NCBI GenBank assembly: GCA_051453625.1
Contig: JBOZIK010000001.1
Coordinates: forward strand, 171,976,108 to 172,040,107
From: Welwitschia mirabilis
Lineage: Eukaryota; Gnetophyta; Gnetopsida; Welwitschiales
Reading direction: 5' to 3'
DNA length: 64,000 nucleotides
The number at the start of each line of letters is the position of its first letter. The stretch's first letter is position 1. This document shows, piece by piece, positions 23,042 to 34,379 of the stretch. The position numbers and the translations under genes are program-made. A model generated the notes under the pieces. That model searched no databases. It saw nothing but the letters and a program-made list of their open reading frames with translations, and was not told the origin of the DNA.

Positions 23042-23859
23042 AGGCCATAAGGAGATGAATGATTATTATTTTATTAGATAAGTACCTTAGATCTTAATTC
23101 AAGTTATTTATTTTAAGTAGCATTGTATTTTTTATTTTTGAATTTTCTAGATTTATTTTTGTAATTTTTTTAATAGAGTTAATAAGCCTTATCATCCTCT
23201 CTATTATTTAGATGATGTAAATGGATGATAGTCTATAGTTAGAGGTTTTATATTTTTATTTTTTGCAATAAGGTTTTCTGTTTTTAGTAGCATAATAAAG
23301 TTGATGTCATCCCCTTTATCATCCAAATAACTAAATAGATAACTATCACTATTTATTTTTTCTTTTTTTCATAGTTCATTTTTTTCTTTTTTGTAAAAGT
23401 ATCTATTGGCCATCTTTCATATCTCTAAACAATTGATAAGATGATAACCATTATGCTTTTTCTGAGTATTAAGGATATAAATAATTTTAGTAAAATGATG
23501 AAATATCAAAGGAAACAGAGATTGATATTCACCTTATACTTATCTTTCTTACCATATTAATTAAATCTTCATGTTCCATCCTTTTCATCTATTTCTATGA
23601 GTAGTGATAAGAGGACCCTTTTAGAATTTTTTGCAAAAAGGAGGAGAATATTAAAAATTTTCTAAAGATAATGATAAAAAACCACTTTCAAAAATTTTTA
23701 TAGAAAGATAGTGGATAATGCAAAATGATGTTGAGATTAAAAATTGGACCTCTTTCTATTTTTAACATCCTGATTCCCCCCAACTCCCTTTCCTCCCCTG
23801 TGCCCCTATTTTCAAGCTTTATGTAAAAATGATAATAAAGATTTTTAACATTTTAGGGA
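23042..23859 (+). other. Element C leader
   Basis: No gene was seen. It holds the nested palindrome at 23190-23230 (TATCATCC ... TTATTTAGATGATG ... GGATGATA) and a second, weaker one near 23305-23345 (ATCATCCAAATAACTAAATAG). Long T runs occupy 23350-23400. Confidence 0.5.
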
Positions 23860-25240
23860 TTTTATCTTAGTTAGAGAAACATCCTACAATCGTTTTAGAA
23901 AATCCTAATCATCTTCCATTAATTACTATGAAGAAGATCCATCTCCTATGAATTATAATAGAGAAGAAAAGGACACACTTATTGAGTTAATAGAAGAAAT
24001 GAAGAACATGAAAGAAAATATCAATAATAATTTAGAAAATAAAAACAAAAAACTAAAAAATCTAGTTAGGATCTTTTAATGAAAAATGTTATAAAATCAA
24101 CTATCTTAAGGTTCTTTTGCAACACAACATTCTCAAACCTCTCCTACTCTTTCTACTACATCCTATATTAAGAAAAATGAAAAGAACATAGGAATAAGTA
24201 GCAATAATTTTTGCTTTAAATTTTAAATAAGATTTTGGATTCCAACATCCCATCATTAGGAGATAGTCAAAAGAAGGATAATGATGACTCAACTTAATTT
24301 TTCAATAGAAATGACAAGGATGATTATTCATCAAATGAAGATATTTAGATACTAGATTATATCCCCATTCAATTACTATTAGAAAATCAAGATGAAATAG
24401 AGGAAACTAAAAATTTTTCAATCCATGATGAAGATCATGATCACATTTCTCTTTATAATCCTTTTGATGAATATAATAATTTGAAGAATGATGACATGTA
24501 ACAATGTGATGAAGAAAAGGAGGATAAGAAAGAAGATAATAAATACATTTTTCTATATGATATCTTTAACCAATTTAATAACTTGAAGAATGAGAACAAT
24601 ACTCAATAGGAGAAGAAAGGCATAGTCAAAGATAATGATGAGGAAAGTGAAGAAACAATTTGACAAAGTAATGATGAAGACAATAATGAAGAAAAGAAAC
24701 ATAATAAAGGGCTCAAAAAAATTTAGTTAAACTTAATAAAGGATAGACTTATTCATTTAAATGCAATAAACTAATCTAAAGATTTTACCCATGTTTCTTC
24801 ATCCATTCCATTTGAGATTTCATGTGAAAATCTAAATAACATCCTTTCTTCTACTTATACTTGAATGTTACCTTGTGCTCTTGATAATGGTAATATTTAT
24901 CTATCTTTTCCATTTAAACATTCATGTAGTTCTCAAAGCCACATCCCTTTTTTTTTCTTTAATAAAACCCATAATTTTAAAGAGTTTATTCCTAATATTT
25001 CTCAATCTCTTCTCTTTAAAACTCCATGTAATACTCAAAATAATATCCTTCCCTCTCCTACCATCTTCACTTTACCTTATGCCTTTAATGATTACTCTTT
25101 TCAAGAGTATGATTTGGGATATCTTGGAATTCTAAGTTGGGAAAGCCTTACCTCCTTAATTAAAATCCATATCTTGAGTTTAATCTTAGTAAGATTATTA
25201 TTATTAATAAATGTTTTAAAAAGCCTTTAAAAATTTCTTG
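23860..25240 (+). pseudogene. Element C acidic ORF remnant of unknown function
   Basis: Across 24300-24700 one frame is rich in Asp, Glu, Lys and Asn (DEDHDHISLYNPFDEYNN, KNDDM, EEKEDKKEDNKYIF, NDEESEETI, DEDNNEEKKHNK) with only occasional stops. It continues with a Ser/Pro/Phe-rich part, of which 24865-25230 is still open for 121 codons. No CCHC, protease or polymerase motif is present. It could be a greatly altered gag-linker region or a captured sequence. It sits where gag-pol would be in a complete relative. I do not recognise the protein. Confidence 0.5.
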
Positions 25241-25419
25241 GATCCACTTTTGAGTACTTCCTTGAATGAATTATATAATGAAAATCATAATTTACATTGT
25301 TTTAATAAAAGACTAATTTTCAATGAAATTACCACTTCTTCATCTCTTATTTAGATTCTAAATTTTGCATTATTAAGGTTTTCTCCTTTTACTCTCTTTA
25401 CCTCTAATTAATTTTACTA

Positions 25420-25629
25420 AAAAATGATTATACATATTTTATGTTTTATCAATTAGTTTTTATTTGGTTTGGTGCTTATTTTTCCAAAAAAGTACATTAT
25501 AATGTCTTAGTTAAAATCTCTGATTCAAACACTAGGAAAATTTAGAAAGTTAATGGATAAAGGTTAAAAATTTATGATTTACCTACTAATTAAACTTTGA
25601 ACATAATAGAAGAACTTTTCTTGAAATAT
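25420..25629 (+). pseudogene. pol: Element C integrase C-terminal fragment
   Basis: The frame reads FGAYFSKKVHYNVLVKISD, then NTRKIxKVNGxRLKIY (about 25530-25580). This is the GAVxI...KVNGxRLKxY close of gypsy integrases lacking a chromodomain. It aligns with the ends of the B (about 13540) and D (about 30800) integrases. Everything upstream in pol is missing. Element D inserted about 55 bp downstream. Confidence 0.7.
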
Positions 25630-25634
25630 TCCCT
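25630..25634. repeat. TSD of element D, left copy (TCCCT)
   Basis: TCCCT precedes element D and recurs exactly at 37881-37885. The element C sequence then continues (CAATAAGGAAGACTTTTC), matching the corresponding segment of B on the other strand. Confidence 0.8.
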
Positions 25635-26725
25635 TATTGTAATGCATATTTATGCAACGTTACGTCCTTAATCGAATCCTATTAATTACAAATATATGCA
25701 TAAACATAATATACTAATATAGATGAGAGATAACCTGAATTTTGTAATTCATCAAAGGCCTAGGCTAGAGTAAGAGGGTTGATTTCCACAAGAATACACT
25801 TTACATTCTAACTATACAAATAAATTGAAATGCATAAAAAGTACAATGCAACATACTTATGCAAAGCTAATCTAGGAATTGAAAATAATAATGCACCTAA
25901 AGTAAAAATGCACAACCTTAATAAAGGTTACCTTGATAACCTATATCATTTAAGAAATTATTACTAAATAAGAAGAAATATAAGCTATGAGGGTTAAAAA
26001 CAAATATGCATAGGAATTTGAAAAGAAGTATTTTGTATTAAATCTCAAACAACATCTATGTCATAAAGTAGCTGCACCTCAATGGAGGAAGCTCTGTCCA
26101 ACACCAAAGAAGATGTCTTTTTACAATTATAAGGATGGGTCTTTGACCCTTTAATATCCTATCATGAGAATTTTCAATGCAAACAATAACAAGTAGGAGT
26201 TAAGGGTAGGACTAATATTTGTTAACATAACACACCATAAAATAGATAGAAAGTCATGGATAAAATCCTAATGGCTGCACCAAAAGAAAAAATTTAAAAA
26301 GTAACAGAAGTTAGATGAATGTCCAATAAGATGTTACAATAGTGTCATCTGGTTGGTCATCTAGATAATATAGGAGATGATTCCACCTTATAAATGATCC
26401 ATGTCCTTGCCAGATTTGATCACAATTAGCATTCTTTTTGCATTGATTATTCTGTCATCCATATTGTCATCTAGATGATGAGATGGATGATGTACTTTTA
26501 TAAATATTCATCCAATGTATCAGCCTCAATATTTTATAGGAAGTTTATTTTAGAAATGGAAAGTATTAATAATTTCTCTAAATGCTATAAATTATTATGA
26601 AGATTGCATGTTTTCATATCTTTCATCTTAGCTCTCCATTATCATGGAAATTAAGCATTTACCTATCTATTATCTTGCAAAACTACTTATAATACCATAT
26701 GAAATATGTGTAAGTTGATAACATA
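25635..26725 (-). repeat. Element D 3' LTR
   Basis: Left end TATTGTAATGCATATTTATG, right end TAAGTTGATAACATA. It pairs with 36783-37880. It includes two palindromes, at about 26355 (GGTCATCTAGATAATA) and 26463 (TTGTCATCTAGATGATGA). Confidence 0.85.
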
Positions 26726-26740
26726 GCCCTCTACTTAGTC
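26726..26740 (-). other. Element D polypurine tract
   Basis: The - strand reads GACTAAGTAGAGGGC directly before the 3' LTR; AAGTAGAGGG is the purine core. It matches the other elements' tracts. Confidence 0.7.
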
Positions 26741-27539
26741 TTATCAGTACTTGACAAAACCAGATGGTAAATCATATTTGCAAGTCAATTTATTTAATAG
26801 TAAAAACAACTAAGATACTTAAGAAAATCATCTCAAATTTTTTTATAAAAATATTCAAGATATAAACTAGATCATGAGAAATCAAAAAAATTGAACATTT
26901 CTCTTGGTTGAAGATCAGTTAATTAGTCATTCGGGTTATTGTCTGGATGATGTAGGGGACATTAGGCTTAAAAAGGATCTTTAAAATCAGAACCTATGAC
27001 AAAACTTTTATTTATACAATTAATTAGTAAATGCAATAAGCAAGGCCACCATTAAATAAAATAATAATAAAATAAAAAGTTTTCCCAAGTAAAATTAATC
27101 TTCATCATAACATGTGAAAATTGAAGATAAACATAAAACATTAGATTAAAAAATCAGTACACCATACTGAAACAAAAATGATATGTTCATATAGTTTCAT
27201 ATAGAATCAGAGAGTTTTAGTATAAAAAAAATAAATAGAGGGGAAGATACAAAATAAGAAAAAATTCGCTCCCCTCATTAACGCATAATGAAATCAAGCT
27301 CCGCAGTTAGCTCAGGTGTAAGAAAAAAAGAAGGAAAATGCTTAATATCTATGAAGAAATAAAGGTCCAAATCTATAGATATAGATCTGACCATCTCATT
27401 GCCTTGAACATGTACAGCCTTAAGAATATCCACTGTCAGACTTTGCTAAATGGAAACAACATGATGACGCATATCAATGATTTAGTCCTTAGAGTGTTAG
27501 AATCTCCTCTCAACAAATAGGGCTATCTATTCTAATGTC

Positions 27540-28550
27540 TGAATCCTCTAATTAAGTGTCTAAATAACTCTATCTATGAAACCTCTGATGGTTTTAGTGA
27601 TCTATGCTAAGNNNNNNNNNNTCTCTATACTTGGGTTCTCTCTGCATCTCTTGGAACTTGTATGTTCATATCCTATAGATAGTGAGATGAAGTCTGAATA
27701 TAGGATAATTAATACTCACCTATGGGATTTGGTATCTCAAACCTTTTAAAAGGTGTTGAGAGGAGGCATGTAAAATCATGTATTTAAAGATGACGTGCCT
27801 TGATCATAGATCTAGTTTCCTCTAAATAAATGTGAGAAGATCCATTTGCTTTCCCTATCTAAATGTTGTCACAATCTAAAAATGAGTTATCATAGCATGA
27901 ATTTCATGAAAATATGGGCTTATGTTATAAATTAGACATCTATGCAAAGCTCTATATGTGGGAGCCAGCTGAGTGGTAAGTATCCCGCATGTATCTGTAG
28001 TGAGATCTACTAGTATATCCAATATAATGCCATATGCTCGCTACTTCTCAGTCCCATCAACTGAGTAACTATGCATACTACCAAACCCACTAACATCTAT
28101 GATTACTATAATATGAAATGGGATAATAACTATCTCATGGTCTCGTATGTATGAAACTATCACATCTTGCAACTGACCACGAGCATTTAGTTGTCTCTCA
28201 ATATACATGATGCCATAAAATTCCCTTATTTCTAAAATGTAATAGGATCCATGTGCATCAGTGATCCACCTAAGCTGGAGATCTGTGAGTCTCTGGTCTA
28301 CCTCTGATTTAATACATCTCATAGAGTCCCTAAAATGTCTCTCGACATAGATGCTAGTTATCTGAATGGTTAAGGATCTACTATGTCGAGGTAGTGGATG
28401 AACTAACTCTACATGCTCTACTTTAGGTAGAACTATCGGGACTATTTCCTACTCTATGGCTTTAGCCTTAGCCTTACCTATCTATCTCCATCTATACAGG
28501 TCCTACTCAATTGGAAACACATAAAAATTTCATGCGAAAATGAAAAGATA
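27540..28550 (-). pseudogene. Element D envelope-like / plant transposon protein ORF remnant
   Basis: Between integrase and 3' LTR, the - strand holds a frame open for 93 codons at 28041-28322. It includes IREFYGIMYIE, a basic stretch, then VIVSYIRDHEIVIIP. Downstream come LAPTYRALHRCLIYNISPYF and GKQMDLLTFI. This resembles the EFYxNL...VRGxxIxF...L.P..R.W...I..NI.P..H...GxxI pattern of the domain found in Athila envelope-like ORFs and 'putative plant transposon' proteins. No transmembrane or signal segment is convincing. Base use is visibly less AT-rich than its neighbours. A 10-N gap at 27612-27621 lies inside it. The family call is tentative; coding origin is likely. Confidence 0.55.
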
Positions 28551-30760
28551 TGTTAAAGATGTTGCATGGATGTGTAATAATAACCACTAAAAGACAATAA
28601 AAAATATAAAAAATGTTGAAAATATGTATTAAGACTTCTTAAAAGTTGTAATGCATCCCATATTACCTAAATATGAGAAGAAAAATGTGAAATATGTGAA
28701 AACTTTGAAAAGCTTTATTTTCAGTGGCTCCCATATAAGGTAAAAATTCAAAGTGCTCCAATGAAAAATTTAATCAGTAGAATCATAGAACACATTAAAT
28801 TAATCAATTTTTCCTAAAGGATTACTATGTTTCTACCTACAGTTTGCGAGAAAATGAGTGTGAAAGATGAAAAATTCAAAATACCTCATAAAACACATAA
28901 TTGTTCATAACTCCAAAAATATGCAGTGAAATTTAAATCTGTAAGTCTTAAATTAAAGAGTGAGAAAAATAATCGATTTATGTGAAAAGTACATATCAAA
29001 AAGCTTATAAATGCAAGAAAACATTAAAAAATGAGGAGAGAGAAACATACCTCATTTTTGCAAATTTGATGAAATCTCACAAATCTGGACACAAAATTAG
29101 TGGACAAGATCCAAAACACTGGTATAGCCTAGAAGGGTCATCATATCTTGAAGAAACAAGTGAAAATAATGAAGAAATGAGAAAAAATTAGGAAAAAGAG
29201 TTTAAACCATAGTTACATTACATTATCATTTGATTACATCATCTAGACAATAGTCCTAGGATGATTCTTAAAAAAAAAAAAAATAGACTGTCATCCTCCC
29301 AATGTCGTTTGGATGACTAGGTGGATGACATGAAATTAAAAAGTTTTCCAAAAATAAAGATGTCATCTAATAGACTTAGGCTTAAATATAATCATCTAAT
29401 ATTATATTTTATTAGAAAAAATAGAAAATAAGAAAGAAAACCATGAAAATCAAGAGAAAAAAAACAAATTCATAAGAAAAGAAAAATAATGCCTAAACAA
29501 AATAGACTATCTAGGCTAAAACTTGTTAATGAAAGTTGAGTGAATATGCCCAAATAAAAAAGGAAAATAAGATAAAGTTTGAAACTCTAAAAGCTACAAG
29601 GAAACTCATAAAAATTAAGAAAGAGAAAAGATGTTCTTTTTAATTCTAATGCTAATTAAAAATGATATGTACATGAATGAACAAGAAGGAAACTACTAAG
29701 TGATAAGGTCATATGTAAGAATGAGAAAATGCATAAATGACTTTGGAATGAAAAACTCAAAAACTAAAGAAACACAAAATGAAAATAGACAAAAGGAATA
29801 AATAAAATATTGCTTTACCTATCCTAATTACTAACCTAGCAAACTCCCAAGAAAGACATCATAAAGACATTTAAGTAAATATGCATAATAAAATATATAA
29901 TCTTCATAAAGTTTCACTCAAAAGGGAAGTGATTATGGTGATATCACAACTCAAGTACTTAGAACAATAAATGTCAAGATCAAAAGTTATTCAAAAATGT
30001 ACTCACTTGTTTTCATCCCATAAACACACATGAATCCTTAAAAGTAAAATAACCAAGTGGAAATACTAAGAGTTTAGGAAACAAGAAATGACTTTGATGA
30101 CATCAGAAACATCACTAATCCCATAGCTTCAAAGTTTATTATAAGTTTTTCCATGATGAGGGGAGTGCAACTACTATCAAAGTAGCAAGGACCCATAAAG
30201 CATGATCAACTAACCTCCTAGTGGAGTTTCCATAGCTACTAATGGTGCTAAAGGTTTCTCTTGGAAACATTTATCCCAGTGTGGTAGAACATCATGGTGA
30301 TCATGTATTTTCCTTCAAGCACAAAATACAATATCTTATGATCATTATTTCTTTTTTTTTTTTGTCCCTTTTTTTAAAGGAAAAATTCCCACATGATCAT
30401 GCACTCAAAAAGACAAAGGTGAATAAATGAGATAAAAGATAGAAAAGAATACTCTTAAACAACCAAAGATCTTAACACCATTGAAAAAAAGCACAATAAC
30501 AAAGGAATCTTATTTCAAGTGAAGTCAATAAACATGGAAATGTATTAAGATTAGGTGAATCCAATCTTACTATTGTAAAAGACCCAAGTATGAATACTAG
30601 TCATGAAACTTCATAAAGAAATATATAAGTCAAGTTTAAAAGATGATCAAATTACATCATAATATCTACCAAAGAGATAATCTAAGAAAGAACTCAAACA
30701 ATAATAAGGAGGAAGTTCTTTTCATTAAGAAAAACCTCTAAAATAAGTGCTTCTACCATA
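28551..30760 (-). other. Element D 3' non-coding region
   Basis: No gene. It carries a very clear copy of the nested palindrome at 29289-29330 (TGTCATCCTCC ... GGTGGATGACA outside; GTCGTTTGGATGAC inside). The non-coding block shared with B and C lies at 30130-30310 (ACCCATAAAGCATGATCAA, CCTAGTGGAGTTTCCATAGC, TCCCAGTGTGG). The sequence aligns with B's 3' region, most clearly from about 29560 rightwards. Confidence 0.6.
29289..29330. repeat. Nested palindrome, element D 3' region
   Basis: Outer arms TGTCATCCTCC and GGTGGATGACA pair at 10 of 11 positions. The inner sequence GTCGTTTGGATGAC is a near-palindrome of its own. The same two-level layout recurs in the leaders of B, C, D and the right-hand elements. 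Confidence 0.7.
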
Positions 30761-30764
30761 TTCA

Positions 30765-31880
30765 TGGTTACATCTAAAAATCCTTTGTATAATTTTAACC
30801 ATTATCCATTAATCTTTTGAATCTCTCTAGTCTCTAAATCTAAAATCTCAATAGAGATATTAGACTGTATTTTCTCTACATGTAAGCACCAAACCATTTA
30901 TGGATTAACTTGTTATTCAAAAGATGTACTCAAGTGTTTTATAACAGAACAATTTAACCTGGTCAAACTTTTTATGAAATATCATTTTATTATGTTTGAA
31001 CTTAGCATGGGATTTATGGATGAATTAATAATGTATAGCATGAGTTTATTTTTCATTAAGATGATATAATTTGATTAATCTATATTTAATATTTTCATGA
31101 AGATTCACAAGATTAAGTTGATGGAATAATGATAAAAATTATAGCATACATCAATAGGTAAAACACATACTTTATTATACACAAGTTCATAAGGTAAAAA
31201 ACCAAAAGTACCCTAAGTAGTATGGTAAGCCCAAAGAACATCATTAAGAAGCCTAAGATTTCTTATTAATAGAGACAATTTTTTGCAACATTTTTTTAAT
31301 TTCTCTGCTAGCACTTTTAGCCTATCCATTCATTTGAGGATGATAAGCACAAGTAATTCTATGTTCTATATCAATGAACAAAATAAGTTTTCTAAAAATT
31401 TGATTAATAAAATGAGTTTCCTAACCAATAATGATAATTTTATGAAAACTAAATCTTTAAAAATATAAGTTCTTAAAAAATGGCACATAGTTTGGACATC
31501 ATTCATAGAAGTAGAATTGGCTTTAACTCATTTAGCCACATAATCTACAACCACTAAAATGTAATGTTTATTAGAAGAAGGTGGATGAATAAGGCCTATA
31601 AAATTAATACCCTAATAATTAAAAGGTTTACAATCAAGAATAGATTTAAAGGGAATTTCTTGAAGACAAACAAAGCTACCATAATGCTTATAAGGATTAC
31701 ACCTTCTAGTAAAATCAAAGGAATCCCATAAAAGAGTAGGATAATCAAAACTAGAATGGAGAATTTTCATAGTTGTTTTATGTTTATTAAAGTATCCTCT
31801 ACAAACACCACTATAAAAAATATGAAGTATTTCAAACATTTCCCAATTAGACATACATTTTCTCATAATTTAGTCTTTAC
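30765..31880 (-). pseudogene. pol: Element D integrase remnant
   Basis: From about 31866 down: MRKCMSNWEMFEILH and SGVCRGYFNKHKTTMKIL, the start of the zinc-binding domain (the usual H..C residues near HxGxxGGH), then SFDFTRRCNPYKHYG. The catalytic core follows: INFIGLIHPPSSN, then YILVVVDYVAK, both well matched to the DFMGP...YILVAVDYVSKWVE pattern. LRTYIF then leads to the second Asp region, which has been disturbed. The C-terminal part gives GFLPYELVYNKVCVLP and a degenerate KVNG-type end near 30800. The first catalytic Asp is read as Asn (GINFIG). No chromodomain follows. Confidence 0.85.
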
Positions 31881-32080
31881 ACTTATGGTACAAATGTGGC
31901 TCTGTCCACTCATAGTTACATATTCTATTAAGAAAATATTTTCATTGATTGTAGATCCAATGTTGTAGTGTTTTCATAGTCATAAGGTAGTTAACAATGT
32001 CTACATACCAAGGAGAAGGATGAGTAGAAGATACAATAAAAAGTTGCTCATCTAGAAAAGCATCATTAATAATGGAATCA

Positions 32081-32460
32081 TTAGGAGGAGAAGAAAGAGG
32101 AGAAAAATGATACAGCAATAGAATTATGCTTTCCTGTTTTATCTATGATGGTCAAATTAAACTCTTGCATCAAGAGGATCCATCTAATCAAATGAGTACT
32201 AGAGTCTTTTTTTATCATGAGGTAATGAATAGTAGCATGGTCAATGTAAACATTTATATAAAAGTCTAAAAGATAATATTTAAAAGAATCAAGGAAAAAG
32301 ATGATGGTTAGAATTTCTTTCTCTATAGTGGTATAATTCATTTGAGCTCTAGACAGAGATTTGCTATGATAAGATATAACTTTAAAATTATTTCTATATT
32401 TCCAATAAAGTACCTCATACATAAAAAAATTACTTGTATCACACATTAGTTCAAAGTCTT
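32081..32460 (-). pseudogene. pol: Element D RNase H remnant, 121 codons open
   Basis: This is the best-preserved enzyme fragment in the window. The open frame begins MCDTSNFFMYEVLYWKYRNN, equivalent to ELxCDASDxALGAVLGQRxD (the first catalytic Asp in CDTS is kept). It continues FKVISYHSKSLSRAQMNYTT, then EKEILTIIF (catalytic Glu kept), then YIDHATIHYL (Asp kept), KKDSSTHLIRWILLMQEF and the IxDKTGKHN connection. All belong to the Athila/gypsy RNase H. The frame runs 32446 to 32081; the fused polyprotein has been broken on both sides. It lies directly after RT, with no spacer. Confidence 0.9.
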
Positions 32461-33330
32461 TATTCTAATTGGGTTCCATTACTATAGGAGCATAAGAAAG
32501 TTTACATTTAAGCCTATCAAAATTAAGCTAACAAAATTTATTACATTCAAATTTGGCTCCTTTATCTAGTAAGAAGTGAAGGGGTTTATATATATTAGTA
32601 TAATCATGAATAAACTAATGGTAAAAAAAACCATAATGATCAAGAAAAGATTTAACCTATTTAAAATTTATAGGGGGGATTTAGGTTTTGAATAATAACA
32701 ACTTTTGAAGCCTCCATTGTAATCCCTTCTCTTGAGATATGGTGATCTAAAATAATTTCATTTTTAACAAGAAATAAACTCTTTCCCCATCTCAAATGTA
32801 GACCATTATAAATGAAACGGTGAAGGACTTTTTCTAATTATTCTAAAATTTGTTCAAAAGTTTTAGCATAAATAGAGAAATCATCTATAAAAATATCAAT
32901 AGAATCCTCAAGTGTATCCAAAAAAATCCATCATAGCATGCTAAAAAGTATCAGAGTATTACAAAGTCCTAAAGGCATGCATCAAAAAGTGAAAGTATCA
33001 AAAGAAGAAGTAAAATTAGTTTTGGCTTGGTTCTCACTAGTAATACAAACATGGTTGTAACCATTATAACTATTAAGAAATCAATAAAATCATGTCCCTG
33101 AATCCTATCAAGTATCTAACGAAGAAAAGGTAAGGATAATAGTCTTTTTTGATTACTTTATTTAGTTTTTGAAAGTCTATGCACATCCTCCATTTCTAAC
33201 CTTTTTTAGACACTATCATTAATGGGCTAAACCATTCACTATCAGCTATAGCATAAATCATTTTAGCATCCATTAACCTATGATTTCATCTTTAATAACT
33301 TGTTTAAGGGCTAGATTACGTTTATGTTGG
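32461..33330 (-). pseudogene. pol: Element D reverse transcriptase remnant with intact FIDD
   Basis: Readable parts in order from the right: MIYAIADSEWFSPLMIVSKKG (about 33250-33190), RMCIDFQKLNKVIKKDYYP (about 33180), and the catalytic loop IFIDDFSIYAKTFE, whose FIDD lies at 32880-32891. Both metal-binding aspartates are retained. LDHHISREGI then follows (about 32750), the LGHxISxxGI motif. Frameshifts and stops separate the blocks. Element B has lost exactly this loop. Confidence 0.85.
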
Positions 33331-33539
33331 GGTTGCTTCATGGGTTTTGCATTTTCTTTAAGGTAGATTTTATGTTGGATAATTGACATAAGAATGGTTG
33401 TCAAATCATTATGGAACCAAGTAAACACATTTATCTTAGATTGTAAAAGAGAGACTATACTTGACTTTTGTTAAGGATTAAGGTTTTTATTGATGATTAA
33501 AGATTTGTTCAGATCATTGCTTAGAAAAATGTATTTTAG

Positions 33540-34240
33540 TGTACTATCTAAAGGTTTTAGATTTAGATTTAAGTTTAAAATAAAAAATTAAAACTCAAAA
33601 TAGAAAATCTTAGTTCTTTTAAAATCTCAGACTTTTACATAATAGACTCAGACTCTCTACTTTCCAATTAAATAATTAGTTTCTAGATGGTTAAAATTAA
33701 GTTAATACTTAAAAACACACAAGTTATTTAATTCCAAATATTTAAAAACACACAAGTTCTTTACTTTCAATTGATCATCAAATAAAGTTGGTTTGTGAAG
33801 CATGAACCATATTTCCTTAATTGGATGGTGCTATAAAAATAAGGTTGGTTTTATTTCTTCCTCCACACTAAAATCATTTCCTAAATATTTTTTAGCCACA
33901 TCAAAAACTCTTATTAAAAACTTTTTATTTTTAAAATAATAATCCATTAAACTAGTTCTTGTATCTATAATATAGTGGGCTATTACATAGAAATCTCTAC
34001 TTAGAAGTAAAGAGTAATCACATTTATGCTCAACTTCTATAACAAAAACATCAATAGGGTAGAAAGTTTCTTATATTTAAATGACTAAATCCTTAATCAC
34101 ACTTAATGGTTTCTTCATAGAAGTATCAGTTAATTCTAAAACAATTCATGTAGGCTCTACTCTATGTTTTAATCCAAGTCTCTGATAAATGTGTTAGGGT
34201 ATAATGTTGACACTAGATCCAACATCAATTAAGGCTTTAT
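33540..34240 (-). pseudogene. pol: Element D aspartic protease remnant with intact DxGS
   Basis: At 34212-34226 the - strand encodes DVGSS within ALIDVGSSVNIIP, the Athila/Tat-type protease active site with the catalytic Asp intact. The following VEDV...VDF region is not readable because of stops and a locally repeated segment (33690-33770, where ACACAAGTT.. recurs). Confidence 0.75.
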
Positions 34241-34379
34241 TAATCCTTTAGTTTCCTTTTAAAGTGATACTCATAGTTGCTACCCATAGATCCTTAAACT
34301 TTAGACATTTTTATCAAACTAAGTTGTTAATGGATTTAGCTACGAAGACTTTGCTAGGAATGATTCATTTTTGCTTCCT

